From: an uncultured Campylobacter sp.
GTDB lineage: Bacteria > Campylobacterota > Campylobacteria > Campylobacterales > Campylobacteraceae
Direction of reading: 5' to 3'
DNA: 5,969 nucleotides
Assembly: GCF_938045595.1 (NCBI RefSeq)
Contig: NZ_CALIBB010000005.1
Location: 1 to 5,969 of the forward strand
Shown: one piece after another, positions 1 to 4,838 of the stretch
Layout: each line of letters starts with the position of its first letter
Position numbering within the stretch: the first letter of the stretch is position 1
Notes under the pieces: model-generated
Seen by the model: only the letters and a program-made list of their open reading frames with translations
What the model was told of the DNA's origin: nothing
Database searches by the model: none
Program-made: the position numbers and the translations under genes

Positions 1-98
1 GTGCCGCCGGTAGCCAAGATATAGATATTGGGCTTTGCCGCCGCTAAAGAAGATGCGATAAAAAGCGCCGCCAGCGTAAATTTACTAAAAAGATTCAT
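1..98 (-). CDS. ansA: Secreted (type II) L-asparaginase, N-terminal fragment
   Basis: Only the first 32 codons plus two bases lie in the window; the gene continues past base 1. The protein starts MNLFSK, then a hydrophobic stretch (residues 7-21) ending in Ala-Ala-Ala before KPN, which is a classic Sec signal peptide with cleavage likely after residue 21. Directly after it comes KPNIYILATGG followed by a partial Thr codon. This matches the start of mature bacterial L-asparaginases, where the first Thr of the TGGT motif (Thr30 here) is the catalytic nucleophile. Family members hydrolyse asparagine to aspartate and ammonia; the signal peptide implies a periplasmic enzyme. The ATG at 98 is preceded by a good ribosome site at 103-110. 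It is transcribed divergently from dcd. The product call rests on a short but diagnostic stretch; glutaminase-asparaginase is the main alternative. The symbol follows Campylobacter usage (ansA), although ansB is used for periplasmic forms elsewhere. Confidence 0.82.
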   Translation of the reverse strand, partial: MNLFSKFTLAALFIASSLAAAKPNIYILATGG

Positions 99-102
99 AA
101 TT

Positions 103-110
103 TCTCCCTT
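103..110 (-). promoter_or_regulatory. Ribosome binding site of the asparaginase gene
   Basis: Reading the minus strand, AAGGGAGA lies four bases before the ATG at 98. It is a strong Shine-Dalgarno match and settles this ATG as the start, which also gives a complete signal peptide. Confidence 0.75.
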
Positions 111-135
111 GCAAAAACAAACTAAACGAGGGCTC

Positions 136-145
136 ATTCTAGCAC
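136..145 (-). promoter_or_regulatory. Extended -10 promoter for the asparaginase gene
   Basis: On the minus strand the bases read GTGCTAGAAT: a TAGAAT -10 hexamer (141-136) with an upstream TGn extension. There is no convincing -35, which is usual for Campylobacter sigma-70 promoters. Transcription would begin near base 129, giving a leader of about 31 bases that carries the ribosome site. Confidence 0.55.
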
Positions 146-154
146 AAAATTTGT
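144..154. promoter_or_regulatory. Small palindrome between the divergent promoters (possible operator)
   Basis: ACAAA-A-TTTGT is a perfect 5-bp inverted repeat around one central base. It abuts the asparaginase -10 on one side and overlaps the dcd -35 on the other, the position expected of an operator controlling both genes. In AT-rich DNA such a short palindrome can arise by chance, and no regulator is identified. Confidence 0.25.
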
Positions 155-180
155 TAAATATTATGTTTTGCTGCTATAAT
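151..180 (+). promoter_or_regulatory. Sigma-70 promoter of dcd (and probably the whole plus-strand gene set)
   Basis: TTGTTA (151-156) and TATAAT (175-180) are separated by 18 bases, with TG at 172-173 forming an extended -10 (TGCTATAAT). This is a near-perfect housekeeping promoter. Transcription would start near base 187 and give a leader of about 28 bases. No equally good promoter was seen before the downstream genes. Confidence 0.8.
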
Positions 181-214
181 GCGCGAAAAATTTTGATTAT
201 TTTAAGGAAATTTT

Positions 215-778
215 ATGGGACTGAAAAGCGATAAATGGATCAGACAGATGTCGCAGCAGCACGATATGATAGCGCCCTTTTGCGAGGAAAATATCGGCCG
301 CGGCGTCGTTAGCTACGGACTTTCCAGCTATGGATACGACATACGCGTAGCGCGCGAATTTAAAATTTTTACAAACGTCGGCGGAACGGTCGTCGATCCT
401 AAAAATTTCGACGCAAAAAACGTCGTGGATTTTGAGGGCGACGTCTGCATAGTGCCACCGAATTCCTTCGCGCTAGCGCGCACCATCGAATACTTCAAAA
501 TGCCGCGCGATGTGCTTGCGATCTGCCTCGGTAAAAGCACCTACGCGCGCTGCGGCATCATCGTAAACGTAACGCCCTTTGAGCCGGGCTTTGAAGGGCA
601 CATCACGATTGAAATTTCCAACACCACGCCGCTGCCTGCAAAAATTTACGCGAACGAAGGGATCGCACAGGTTTTGTTTCTGCAAGGAGACGAGCCGTGC
701 GAGGTGAGCTACTGCGACAAAAAGGGCAAATACCAAAGCCAAAAGGGCATCACGCTGCCTAGAATTCTGAAGGATTAA
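215..778 (+). CDS. dcd: dCTP deaminase
   Basis: Cytosolic enzyme that deaminates dCTP to dUTP and ammonia, feeding dUMP and hence dTTP synthesis. At 187 residues it has the usual full length. The catalytic signature is visible: GKSTYAR at 106-112 supplies Ser108 and Arg112 (equivalents of E. coli Ser111 and Arg115), and Glu133 in GHITIEISN is the general base equivalent to Glu138. The NVTPFEPGFEG segment (118-128) is the two-residue-shorter version seen in many proteobacterial homologues rather than the E. coli form. SYGLSSYGYDIR at 33-44 and the C-terminal KYQSQKGITLPRI motif also fit the trimeric dUTPase-like fold. The ATG at 215 follows AAGGAA (204-209) at good spacing. It is first in the plus-strand set and its stop lies three bases before topA. 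The monofunctional enzyme is the default call; the bifunctional deaminase-dUTPase is a less likely reading. Confidence 0.97.
   Translation: MGLKSDKWIRQMSQQHDMIAPFCEENIGRGVVSYGLSSYGYDIRVAREFKIFTNVGGTVVDPKNFDAKNVVDFEGDVCIVPPNSFALARTIEYFKMPRDVLAICLGKSTYARCGIIVNVTPFEPGFEGHITIEISNTTPLPAKIYANEGIAQVLFLQGDEPCEVSYCDKKGKYQSQKGITLPRILKD
770..774 (+). promoter_or_regulatory. Ribosome binding site of topA inside the end of dcd
   Basis: AAGGA covers the last Lys-Asp codons and the first base of the stop codon of dcd, seven bases before the topA ATG at 782. The overlap of signal and coding sequence points to coupled translation of the two genes. Confidence 0.7.
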
Positions 779-781
779 ACA

Positions 782-3013
782 ATGAAAAATTTAATCATCG
801 TAGAATCCCCCGCAAAAGCCAAAACTATCAAAAAATTCTTAGGCGATGACTACGACGTCGTCGCTTCAAAAGGACATATCCGCGATCTGCCGCAGAAAAA
901 ATTCGGCATTAAAATCAAAGATAAAAGCTTCGAGCCCGAATACGAAATCAGCGCCGATCACGATCAGATCGTAAAGCAGATAAAGACGCTCGCTAAAAAG
1001 GCGGATCAAATTTATCTCGCGACGGACGAGGACCGCGAGGGCGAGGCGATCGCCTATCATATCGCCGCTTCGATCGGCAAGCAGGCACAGGAGCTGCCGC
1101 GCATCGTATTTCACGAGATCACCAAAAGCGCGATCTCAAACGCGCTAAGTTCGCCGCGCAAGCTGAATATCGCAAGCGTAAACGCCCAACAAGCGCGCCG
1201 CCTGCTCGATCGCATCGTGGGCTACAAACTAAGCCCGCTTTTAAATTTAAAGATCCAGCGCGGCTTAAGCGCGGGTCGCGTCCAAAGCGCCGCGCTTAAG
1301 ATCGTCGTCGATCGCGAGCGCGAAATTTTAAATTTTAAACCGGTAGAATTTCACAGCATCGACGCGGTTTTTAAGAAGGACTTGGAAGCCGAGCTCGTGG
1401 AATTTCGCGGTAAAAAGATGGAAAAGCTCTCGGTCAAAAACGCGGCGCAGGCTAGCGAGATCGTCCTGACGCTGCAAAAAGACAAATTTAACGTAGAGAG
1501 TATCGAGAGCAAATCGCGCAAAACAAACCCTTACCCGCCGTTTATGACCTCGACGCTGCAGCAGGCGGCGAGTACGGCTCTGGGCTTTAATCCGCGCAAG
1601 ACGATGAGCCTCGCGCAAAGCCTTTACGAAGGCGTCAATACCAAAAACGGCGGCGCGATCACCTATATGCGAACCGACTCGCTAAATATCGCTAAAGAAG
1701 CGATCGCGGCGGCTCGCGAGCTAATCGAGCAGCGCTTCGGCGAAAAGTATCTACCGAAAAGCCCGAATTTATACGCCACCAAAAGTAAAGGCGCGCAGGA
1801 AGCGCACGAAGCGATAAGGCCTACCGATCTAAAGCTTACCCCCGAGCTCGCGCAAAAAATCCTGCCTCGCGACGAATACCGCCTTTACGCGCTTATCTAC
1901 AACCGCTTCGTAGCCTCGCAGATGAGCCCTAGCGTCTCGCAGATCCAAACGATCATCGTGCGCGGCGAAGCGGGTGCATTTAAGATCAGCGGGCGCAAGG
2001 TGGAATTTGACGGATTTTACAAGGCTTACGGCGATCTGGATAAGGATAAAATTTTACCAAGCCTTAGCGCGGGCGACGCGATGAGCCTGCAAAGCCTAAG
2101 CTCGCAGCAGCATTTCACCGAACCGCCGGCGCGCTATTCGGAAGCAAGCCTCATCAAAAAGCTCGAAAGCCTCGGCATCGGCAGGCCCTCGACCTATGCG
2201 CCTACCATCTCGCTGCTTACGGCGCGCAACTACGTAAATATCGAGCAAAAGCACCTGGTGCCGAGCGAGATCGCCTTTAAGATCACCGAGATGCTGGAGC
2301 AAAATTTTAAAAACATCGTCGATAGCGAGTTTACCTCCAAAATGGAAGAAAAGCTCGACGACATCGCCGAAAACAAAGCGGACTGGCAGCAAATTTTGGC
2401 GGATTTTTACTACCCTTTTATGGACGAGATCGCCAAAGGAAAAACGTCGATCGCAAGCCAAAAGCTAGCCGAAAAGATTGGCGAAGCATGCCCGAACTGC
2501 GGCGGCGAGCTACTTAGGCGCCAGGGCAGATTCGGCGAGTTCATCGCTTGCTCGAACTATCCGAAGTGCAAATACTCGCGCAACGCGGACGCCAGCGCCG
2601 AGGGGGCGAGCGAGGAGAAGGCGGCGCCCGAAGTGCTAGATGAAAAATGCCCGCAGTGCGGTAAAAATTTGATCAAGCGCAAGGGCAGATACGGCGAGTT
2701 TATCGCTTGCGAGGGCTATCCGAAGTGCAAATACTCGCGTAAAATCGAGGGCGCGGCAAAGGAGAAAAAACCGCTGCTCTCCACGGGCGTCAAGTGCCCG
2801 AGCTGCGGCACGGGCGAGATCGTCGAGCGCTTCTCCAGACGCGGCAAATTTTACGGCTGCACGAACTACCCTAAATGCGGCTTTGTGAGCAACTACGCGC
2901 CGATCGCGCGCGCATGCCCGCAGTGCGGCAACTCATACATGCTCCGCAAAGAGCTGAAAAAAGGCAACTTCGCCGAGTGCCCGCAGTGTAAGCTTAAAGA
3001 AGAGATCGATTGA
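782..3013 (+). CDS. topA: DNA topoisomerase I (type IA) with four zinc ribbons
   Basis: Relaxes negative supercoils by cutting one strand through a 5'-phosphotyrosine link. The 743-residue product is complete. The Toprim domain occupies about residues 2-115: VESPAKAKTI carries Glu8, and TDEDREGEA carries the metal-binding triad Asp82, Asp84 and Glu86. The type IA core follows to about residue 555, with AQQARRLLDRIVGY near 135-148, GLSAGRVQSAAL near 161-172, and catalytic Tyr295 and Arg297 in GAITYMRTDS. The C-terminus has four Cys4 zinc ribbons: C570/573/590/596, C623/626/643/649, C672/675/693/699 and C712/715/733/736. The first two are separated by an Ala/Glu-rich linker (601-620). The last ribbon is the most divergent, with closely spaced outer cysteines (CPQC at both ends). 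Start ATG is three bases after the dcd stop with a good ribosome site. The TGA stop overlaps the next gene's TTG start. Confidence 0.99.
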   Translation: MKNLIIVESPAKAKTIKKFLGDDYDVVASKGHIRDLPQKKFGIKIKDKSFEPEYEISADHDQIVKQIKTLAKKADQIYLATDEDREGEAIAYHIAASIGKQAQELPRIVFHEITKSAISNALSSPRKLNIASVNAQQARRLLDRIVGYKLSPLLNLKIQRGLSAGRVQSAALKIVVDREREILNFKPVEFHSIDAVFKKDLEAELVEFRGKKMEKLSVKNAAQASEIVLTLQKDKFNVESIESKSRKTNPYPPFMTSTLQQAASTALGFNPRKTMSLAQSLYEGVNTKNGGAITYMRTDSLNIAKEAIAAARELIEQRFGEKYLPKSPNLYATKSKGAQEAHEAIRPTDLKLTPELAQKILPRDEYRLYALIYNRFVASQMSPSVSQIQTIIVRGEAGAFKISGRKVEFDGFYKAYGDLDKDKILPSLSAGDAMSLQSLSSQQHFTEPPARYSEASLIKKLESLGIGRPSTYAPTISLLTARNYVNIEQKHLVPSEIAFKITEMLEQNFKNIVDSEFTSKMEEKLDDIAENKADWQQILADFYYPFMDEIAKGKTSIASQKLAEKIGEACPNCGGELLRRQGRFGEFIACSNYPKCKYSRNADASAEGASEEKAAPEVLDEKCPQCGKNLIKRKGRYGEFIACEGYPKCKYSRKIEGAAKEKKPLLSTGVKCPSCGTGEIVERFSRRGKFYGCTNYPKCGFVSNYAPIARACPQCGNSYMLRKELKKGNFAECPQCKLKEEID
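2523..2580 (+). repeat. Zinc-ribbon coding duplication, copy 1
   Basis: These 58 bases, encoding the second half of TopA ribbon 1 (GRFGEF through YPKCKYSR), match bases 2682-2739 (ribbon 2) with six differences by eye. The other two ribbons are much more diverged at the DNA level, so this pair is a recent duplication or has been homogenised by gene conversion. Confidence 0.85.
2682..2739 (+). repeat. Zinc-ribbon coding duplication, copy 2
   Basis: Partner of 2523-2580, offset by 159 bases (53 codons), so a recombination between the copies would delete or add exactly one ribbon in frame. Confidence 0.85.
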
Positions 3014-4704
3014 TAATAGGCATCATCTCGGACTCCCACCCTGAAACGGAGGTCGCTGCAAGCGCCATAGAGTGGTTGCTCGCGCGAGGAGCGGACCTGC
3101 TCGTGCACGCAGAGGGCATCGTCGAGAGCGAGACACTGAGGCTTTTGCGACAAAGCGGCAAGCCCTACTTCGCGGTTCTTGGCAACAACGACGAAGCGCT
3201 TGCGGAGCTAAAAAACGACTTCAACCTATACGATGAGCCCTTTTGCACGGAGTTTGCCGGGCTGCGACTAAAAATAATACACCATCCGTTTTATCTCTTT
3301 GACGAAGAACCCGCAGCGCAAAACGAAGCAGACGAATTAAATTTAGACGCGGATTTAGGTGCGGGTGCGGATCGCTCGGTAAATTTTCGCAGGGATTTCG
3401 GCGCAGGCCTAGTCAAAAATTTTAGCTTTAGCGACGAAGTAAGTCGCGGCACGAATTTAGGCTCAAACTGCGGAGCAGATCGCAGAGAAATTTTAGTTGC
3501 AAATTCTAAAGTAGCGGATCACGTAATAAATTTAACCGCACTGAGCGTGAGCTTAAATTTGACTGTAAGTTCAGGCTCAGACGCAAACGACGAAGGCAAA
3601 AATTCCGTCCGAAATTCTAAATCAAATTTCTCCGCCGCAGATTTAGACATAAACCTGCACTCGGGCGCTACGCGAAATTCTACGCCGATACGAGTCGCAA
3701 GCGGCGTGGCATATCAAAGCCCCGTCACAAAAATAGGGGCTGTAAATCCCGTCGTAGATAAAAATTACCTGACGGCGGCGTATCGAGGCTTTATTACGAT
3801 AAGCTCGAGCTACGACGCACAAAATTTTACCCTTTATTGCGGCAAAAATTCCGACCGAAGCCAAAGCGAAAATTCTGCGCTCGCAATCCTTAATCAAATT
3901 CCAGGCGCTCTTATCGAGAGCAAAAATTTCTCTCCGAGCTTCGCCGCACCTAATCTAAAATCTGCGCTACGTAGTGATAAGAATTCTATCCAAAATCTCA
4001 GCGGGAATTCCGTTCAAAATTATAATTCCGCAGCTCAAGCCACGCAGGATTTAAACTTTGCGGCGACATATAAAAGTGCGATTCTCACGGCGCCGAGCGC
4101 AAAATTCGCTTCACTTCAAAATTCCGTGCTGCCTCAGAATTTTACCTCCTCGCAAAACTCCGCCTCATCGCAAAATTTCGTCCTACCGCCAAACTCCGCG
4201 AGAGAGGGCTGCGAAACGCCACTCAGATACGTTAGAATTTACGACCGCACCAGTTTTTTCGCTGCGGTAGCGGATCGCTACGTCACATCGATGGATTACC
4301 GACGATACAGCAGCGACGAATCGAAAGGGCTTGCTGATAAGCAGGGTATATCAAAAAACGGCACATCGGCAAATGGTCGCAGCGTAACGGCAGATTGCCA
4401 CAGCACACCGGCGCACCAAAACAGCGCGATGAAAAATCGAAACGCCGCAGTGACGGATTGGCGCGATGTATCGATAGATAAAAACGCTACGGTGGCGTAT
4501 CGGCAATGTGCGGCGGTGGGTTATTGCCACATGGCAGTGAATCAAAGCACTTTAGCGACGCAAAATTTAAATTTACGGCACGCTCGTGTTAAATCCGGGC
4601 GAGATTTGCGGGCGCAAAAAGCGGCTTCTCGGTTTGCCTGTGTTGTGGTACAAGAGCGAAAATTGCGCATATTTCGTCTCTGTTCGCAGCGCAAAGAACT
4701 ATAA
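3010..4704 (+). CDS. YfcE/MJ0936-like metallophosphoesterase N-terminus fused in frame to a long repeat-rich region
   Basis: The TTG start overlaps the topA stop (TTGA, 3010-3013), and an AAGAAGAG ribosome site lies just upstream. Residues 1-97 read as the first half of a small calcineurin-like phosphodiesterase: MIIGIISDSH (Asp8, His10), GNND (58-61) and a His pair (91-92). These enzymes normally have about 150-190 residues and bind two metals. Here the expected HxGD motif is HAEG (33-36), so the bridging Asp is missing. From about residue 98 to 520 the protein becomes Asn/Ser/Ala-rich with hexa- and heptapeptide repeats, resembling no known domain. The final 46 or so residues are the family C-terminus read in the wrong frame; the correct frame is at 4577-4726. 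The 564-codon frame is open throughout, which argues for past or present translation, but metal-dependent catalysis is doubtful. It may be a decaying pseudogene or a repurposed low-complexity protein. No signal peptide or membrane segment is visible. Confidence 0.6.
   Translation: MIIGIISDSHPETEVAASAIEWLLARGADLLVHAEGIVESETLRLLRQSGKPYFAVLGNNDEALAELKNDFNLYDEPFCTEFAGLRLKIIHHPFYLFDEEPAAQNEADELNLDADLGAGADRSVNFRRDFGAGLVKNFSFSDEVSRGTNLGSNCGADRREILVANSKVADHVINLTALSVSLNLTVSSGSDANDEGKNSVRNSKSNFSAADLDINLHSGATRNSTPIRVASGVAYQSPVTKIGAVNPVVDKNYLTAAYRGFITISSSYDAQNFTLYCGKNSDRSQSENSALAILNQIPGALIESKNFSPSFAAPNLKSALRSDKNSIQNLSGNSVQNYNSAAQATQDLNFAATYKSAILTAPSAKFASLQNSVLPQNFTSSQNSASSQNFVLPPNSAREGCETPLRYVRIYDRTSFFAAVADRYVTSMDYRRYSSDESKGLADKQGISKNGTSANGRSVTADCHSTPAHQNSAMKNRNAAVTDWRDVSIDKNATVAYRQCAAVGYCHMAVNQSTLATQNLNLRHARVKSGRDLRAQKAASRFACVVVQERKLRIFRLCSQRKEL
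3112..3117 (+). other. Lost GD metal-ligand motif in the phosphoesterase
   Basis: Codons 35-36 are GAG GGC (Glu-Gly), where the family has Gly-Asp, for example GGG GAC. Two G/A exchanges would account for the change. The Asp normally bridges the two metals, so its loss predicts an inactive site. The flanking residues (VHA before, IV after) keep the alignment unambiguous. Confidence 0.6.
4099..4206 (+). repeat. 18-nt tandem array encoding a hexapeptide
   Basis: Six consecutive 18-nt units in frame with the phosphoesterase start: AKFASL, QNSVLP, QNFTSS, QNSASS, QNFVLP and PNSARE. The pattern is Gln-Asn-(Ser/Phe) plus three variable residues. The last five units start CAA/CAG/CCA then AAT/AAC. 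Units differ by point changes but never in length. Confidence 0.75.
4225..4563 (+). repeat. Degenerate 21-nt tandem array encoding a heptapeptide
   Basis: Units ending in Asp, Asn or a similar NAY codon follow one another every 21 bases. Examples are RYVTSMD (4276), ESKGLAD (4318), GRSVTAD (4375), CHSTPAH (4396), QNSAMKN (4417), RNAAVTD (4438), WRDVSID (4459), KNATVAY (4480) and YCHMAVN (4522). Fourteen of the fifteen units from 4255 on are exactly 21 nt and one (4360-4374) is 15 nt; RYVRIYD at 4225 is an outlying copy with a 9-nt spacer after it. The loose consensus is x-x-(Ser/Ala)-x-(Thr/Ala/Val)-(Ala/Thr)-(Asp/Asn). All length changes are multiples of three. Confidence 0.7.
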
Positions 4705-4726
4705 AGCGACCGAAAGGAAGTCTTAA
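4577..4726 (+). pseudogene. Out-of-frame C-terminal remnant of the YfcE-like phosphoesterase
   Basis: In the frame +1 relative to the 3010 start, the bases encode GTLVLNPGEICGRKK, then about 34 further residues, and end at TAA (4724-4726). T-L-(V/F)-(L/I)-N-P-G-E/S is the hallmark near the end of YfcE/MJ0936 phosphodiesterases, so this is the natural C-terminus. It cannot be reached from the upstream frame without a shift; this frame is closed by TAA at 4568-4570 just before it. The phrase HFSDAKF in the third frame (4548-4568) also resembles family sequence, which suggests at least two indels close together. One extra A near 4575 would read KF-NGTLVLNPGE. The original stop lies one base before the next ORF's ATG, as expected for an intact operon ancestor. 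Confidence 0.75.
4713..4720 (+). promoter_or_regulatory. Ribosome binding site of the 36-codon ORF
   Basis: AAAGGAAG lies seven to eight bases before the ATG at 4728, inside the C-terminal codons of the phosphoesterase remnant. It is at least as strong as the dcd and topA signals and supports translation of the small ORF. Confidence 0.6.
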
Positions 4727-4727
4727 A

Positions 4728-4838
4728 ATGATACGAAAAGCCCCTGGGCAGCCAGAGAAAATGCTAGAAAGATGCGAAAAAATTCTAAAACAGTGCGGAG
4801 AAAATCTAAAAGGATGCGAGGCCAAAGCTTATGAATGA
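4728..4838 (+). CDS. 36-residue small protein with a Leu/Cys heptad repeat
   Basis: No family is recognised. ATG 4728 has a strong ribosome site, and the TGA stop (4836-4838) overlaps the antiporter start at 4831 by eight bases, an arrangement typical of translational coupling. The product is highly charged. It contains three 7-residue units (EKMLERC, EKILKQC, GENLKGC; residues 10-30), placing Leu at 13, 20 and 27 and Cys at 16, 23 and 30. That is strict a/d (3-4) spacing, so it would form an amphipathic helix that could pair as a short coiled coil with a cysteine stripe, or bind metal or a membrane partner. It may simply be a leader peptide for the antiporter. Translation is plausible but unproven. 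Confidence 0.5.
   Translation: MIRKAPGQPEKMLERCEKILKQCGENLKGCEAKAYE
4755..4817 (+). repeat. Three tandem 21-nt repeats
   Basis: Units 4755-4775, 4776-4796 and 4797-4817 share the framework G-A-rich, then CTA, then an A/G-rich triplet pair, then TGC. The CTA codon and the TGC codon are kept in all three. The unit length equals that of the 21-nt array ending at 4563, but the sequence is unrelated. Confidence 0.8.

Larger units (their letters stand above)
3301..4570 (+). repeat. About 1.27-kb low-complexity, repeat-built insert splitting the phosphoesterase
   Basis: This stretch separates the normal N-terminal half (to about residue 97) from the displaced C-terminal part at 4577. It is built of short A-rich units in which Asn followed by Phe, Ser, Leu or Tyr recurs about 30 times (DNA cores such as AAAATTC and AAAATTT). 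Clear sub-arrays lie at 4099-4206 (18-nt) and 4225-4563 (21-nt), and a unit at 3757-3786 resembles one at 4477-4503. The frame of the upstream gene has no stop here, whereas both other frames on this strand do, for example TAG at 4268-4270, TAA at 4479-4481 and TAA at 4568-4570. No transposase, terminal inverted repeat or target duplication was found. The boundaries are approximate. Confidence 0.7.

Noticed and set aside
3718..3741. Inverted repeat AGCCCC...GGGGCT with a 12-base loop
   Set aside because: Six-bp stem with no following T-tract, inside an open frame; not a credible terminator.
3643..3897. Open minus-strand frame of about 84 codons inside the insert
   Set aside because: No convincing ribosome site, no recognisable protein, and it lies opposite the longer plus-strand frame.
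4519..4530. GYCH as a possible decayed GHTH metal-binding motif
   Set aside because: It spans a boundary between two heptad units (RQCAAVG and YCHMAVN) and is explained equally well by the repeat pattern.
4351..4545. Open minus-strand frame with a regular Arg/His/Ile heptad pattern
   Set aside because: It is the antisense image of the 21-nt array: units without stops leave the opposite strand open as well. It has no ribosome site or independent support.
4225..4563. CRISPR array
   Set aside because: Units are contiguous and degenerate, with no conserved repeat and no spacers.
3301..4570. Insertion sequence or MITE
   Set aside because: No transposase-like sequence, no terminal inverted repeats and no flanking target duplication could be found by eye.
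4563..4575. Two AAATTTA heptamers in the zero frame, resembling -1 ribosomal slippery sites
   Set aside because: A -1 shift enters a frame that stops at TAA 4590-4592 and does not reach the NPGE frame, which would need +1 or -2. AAATTT strings are also very common in this DNA.
4700..4705. TATAAA as a -10 promoter for the small ORF and antiporter
   Set aside because: No -35 or TGn extension at proper spacing, and a start site near 4712 would leave almost nothing upstream of the ribosome site.
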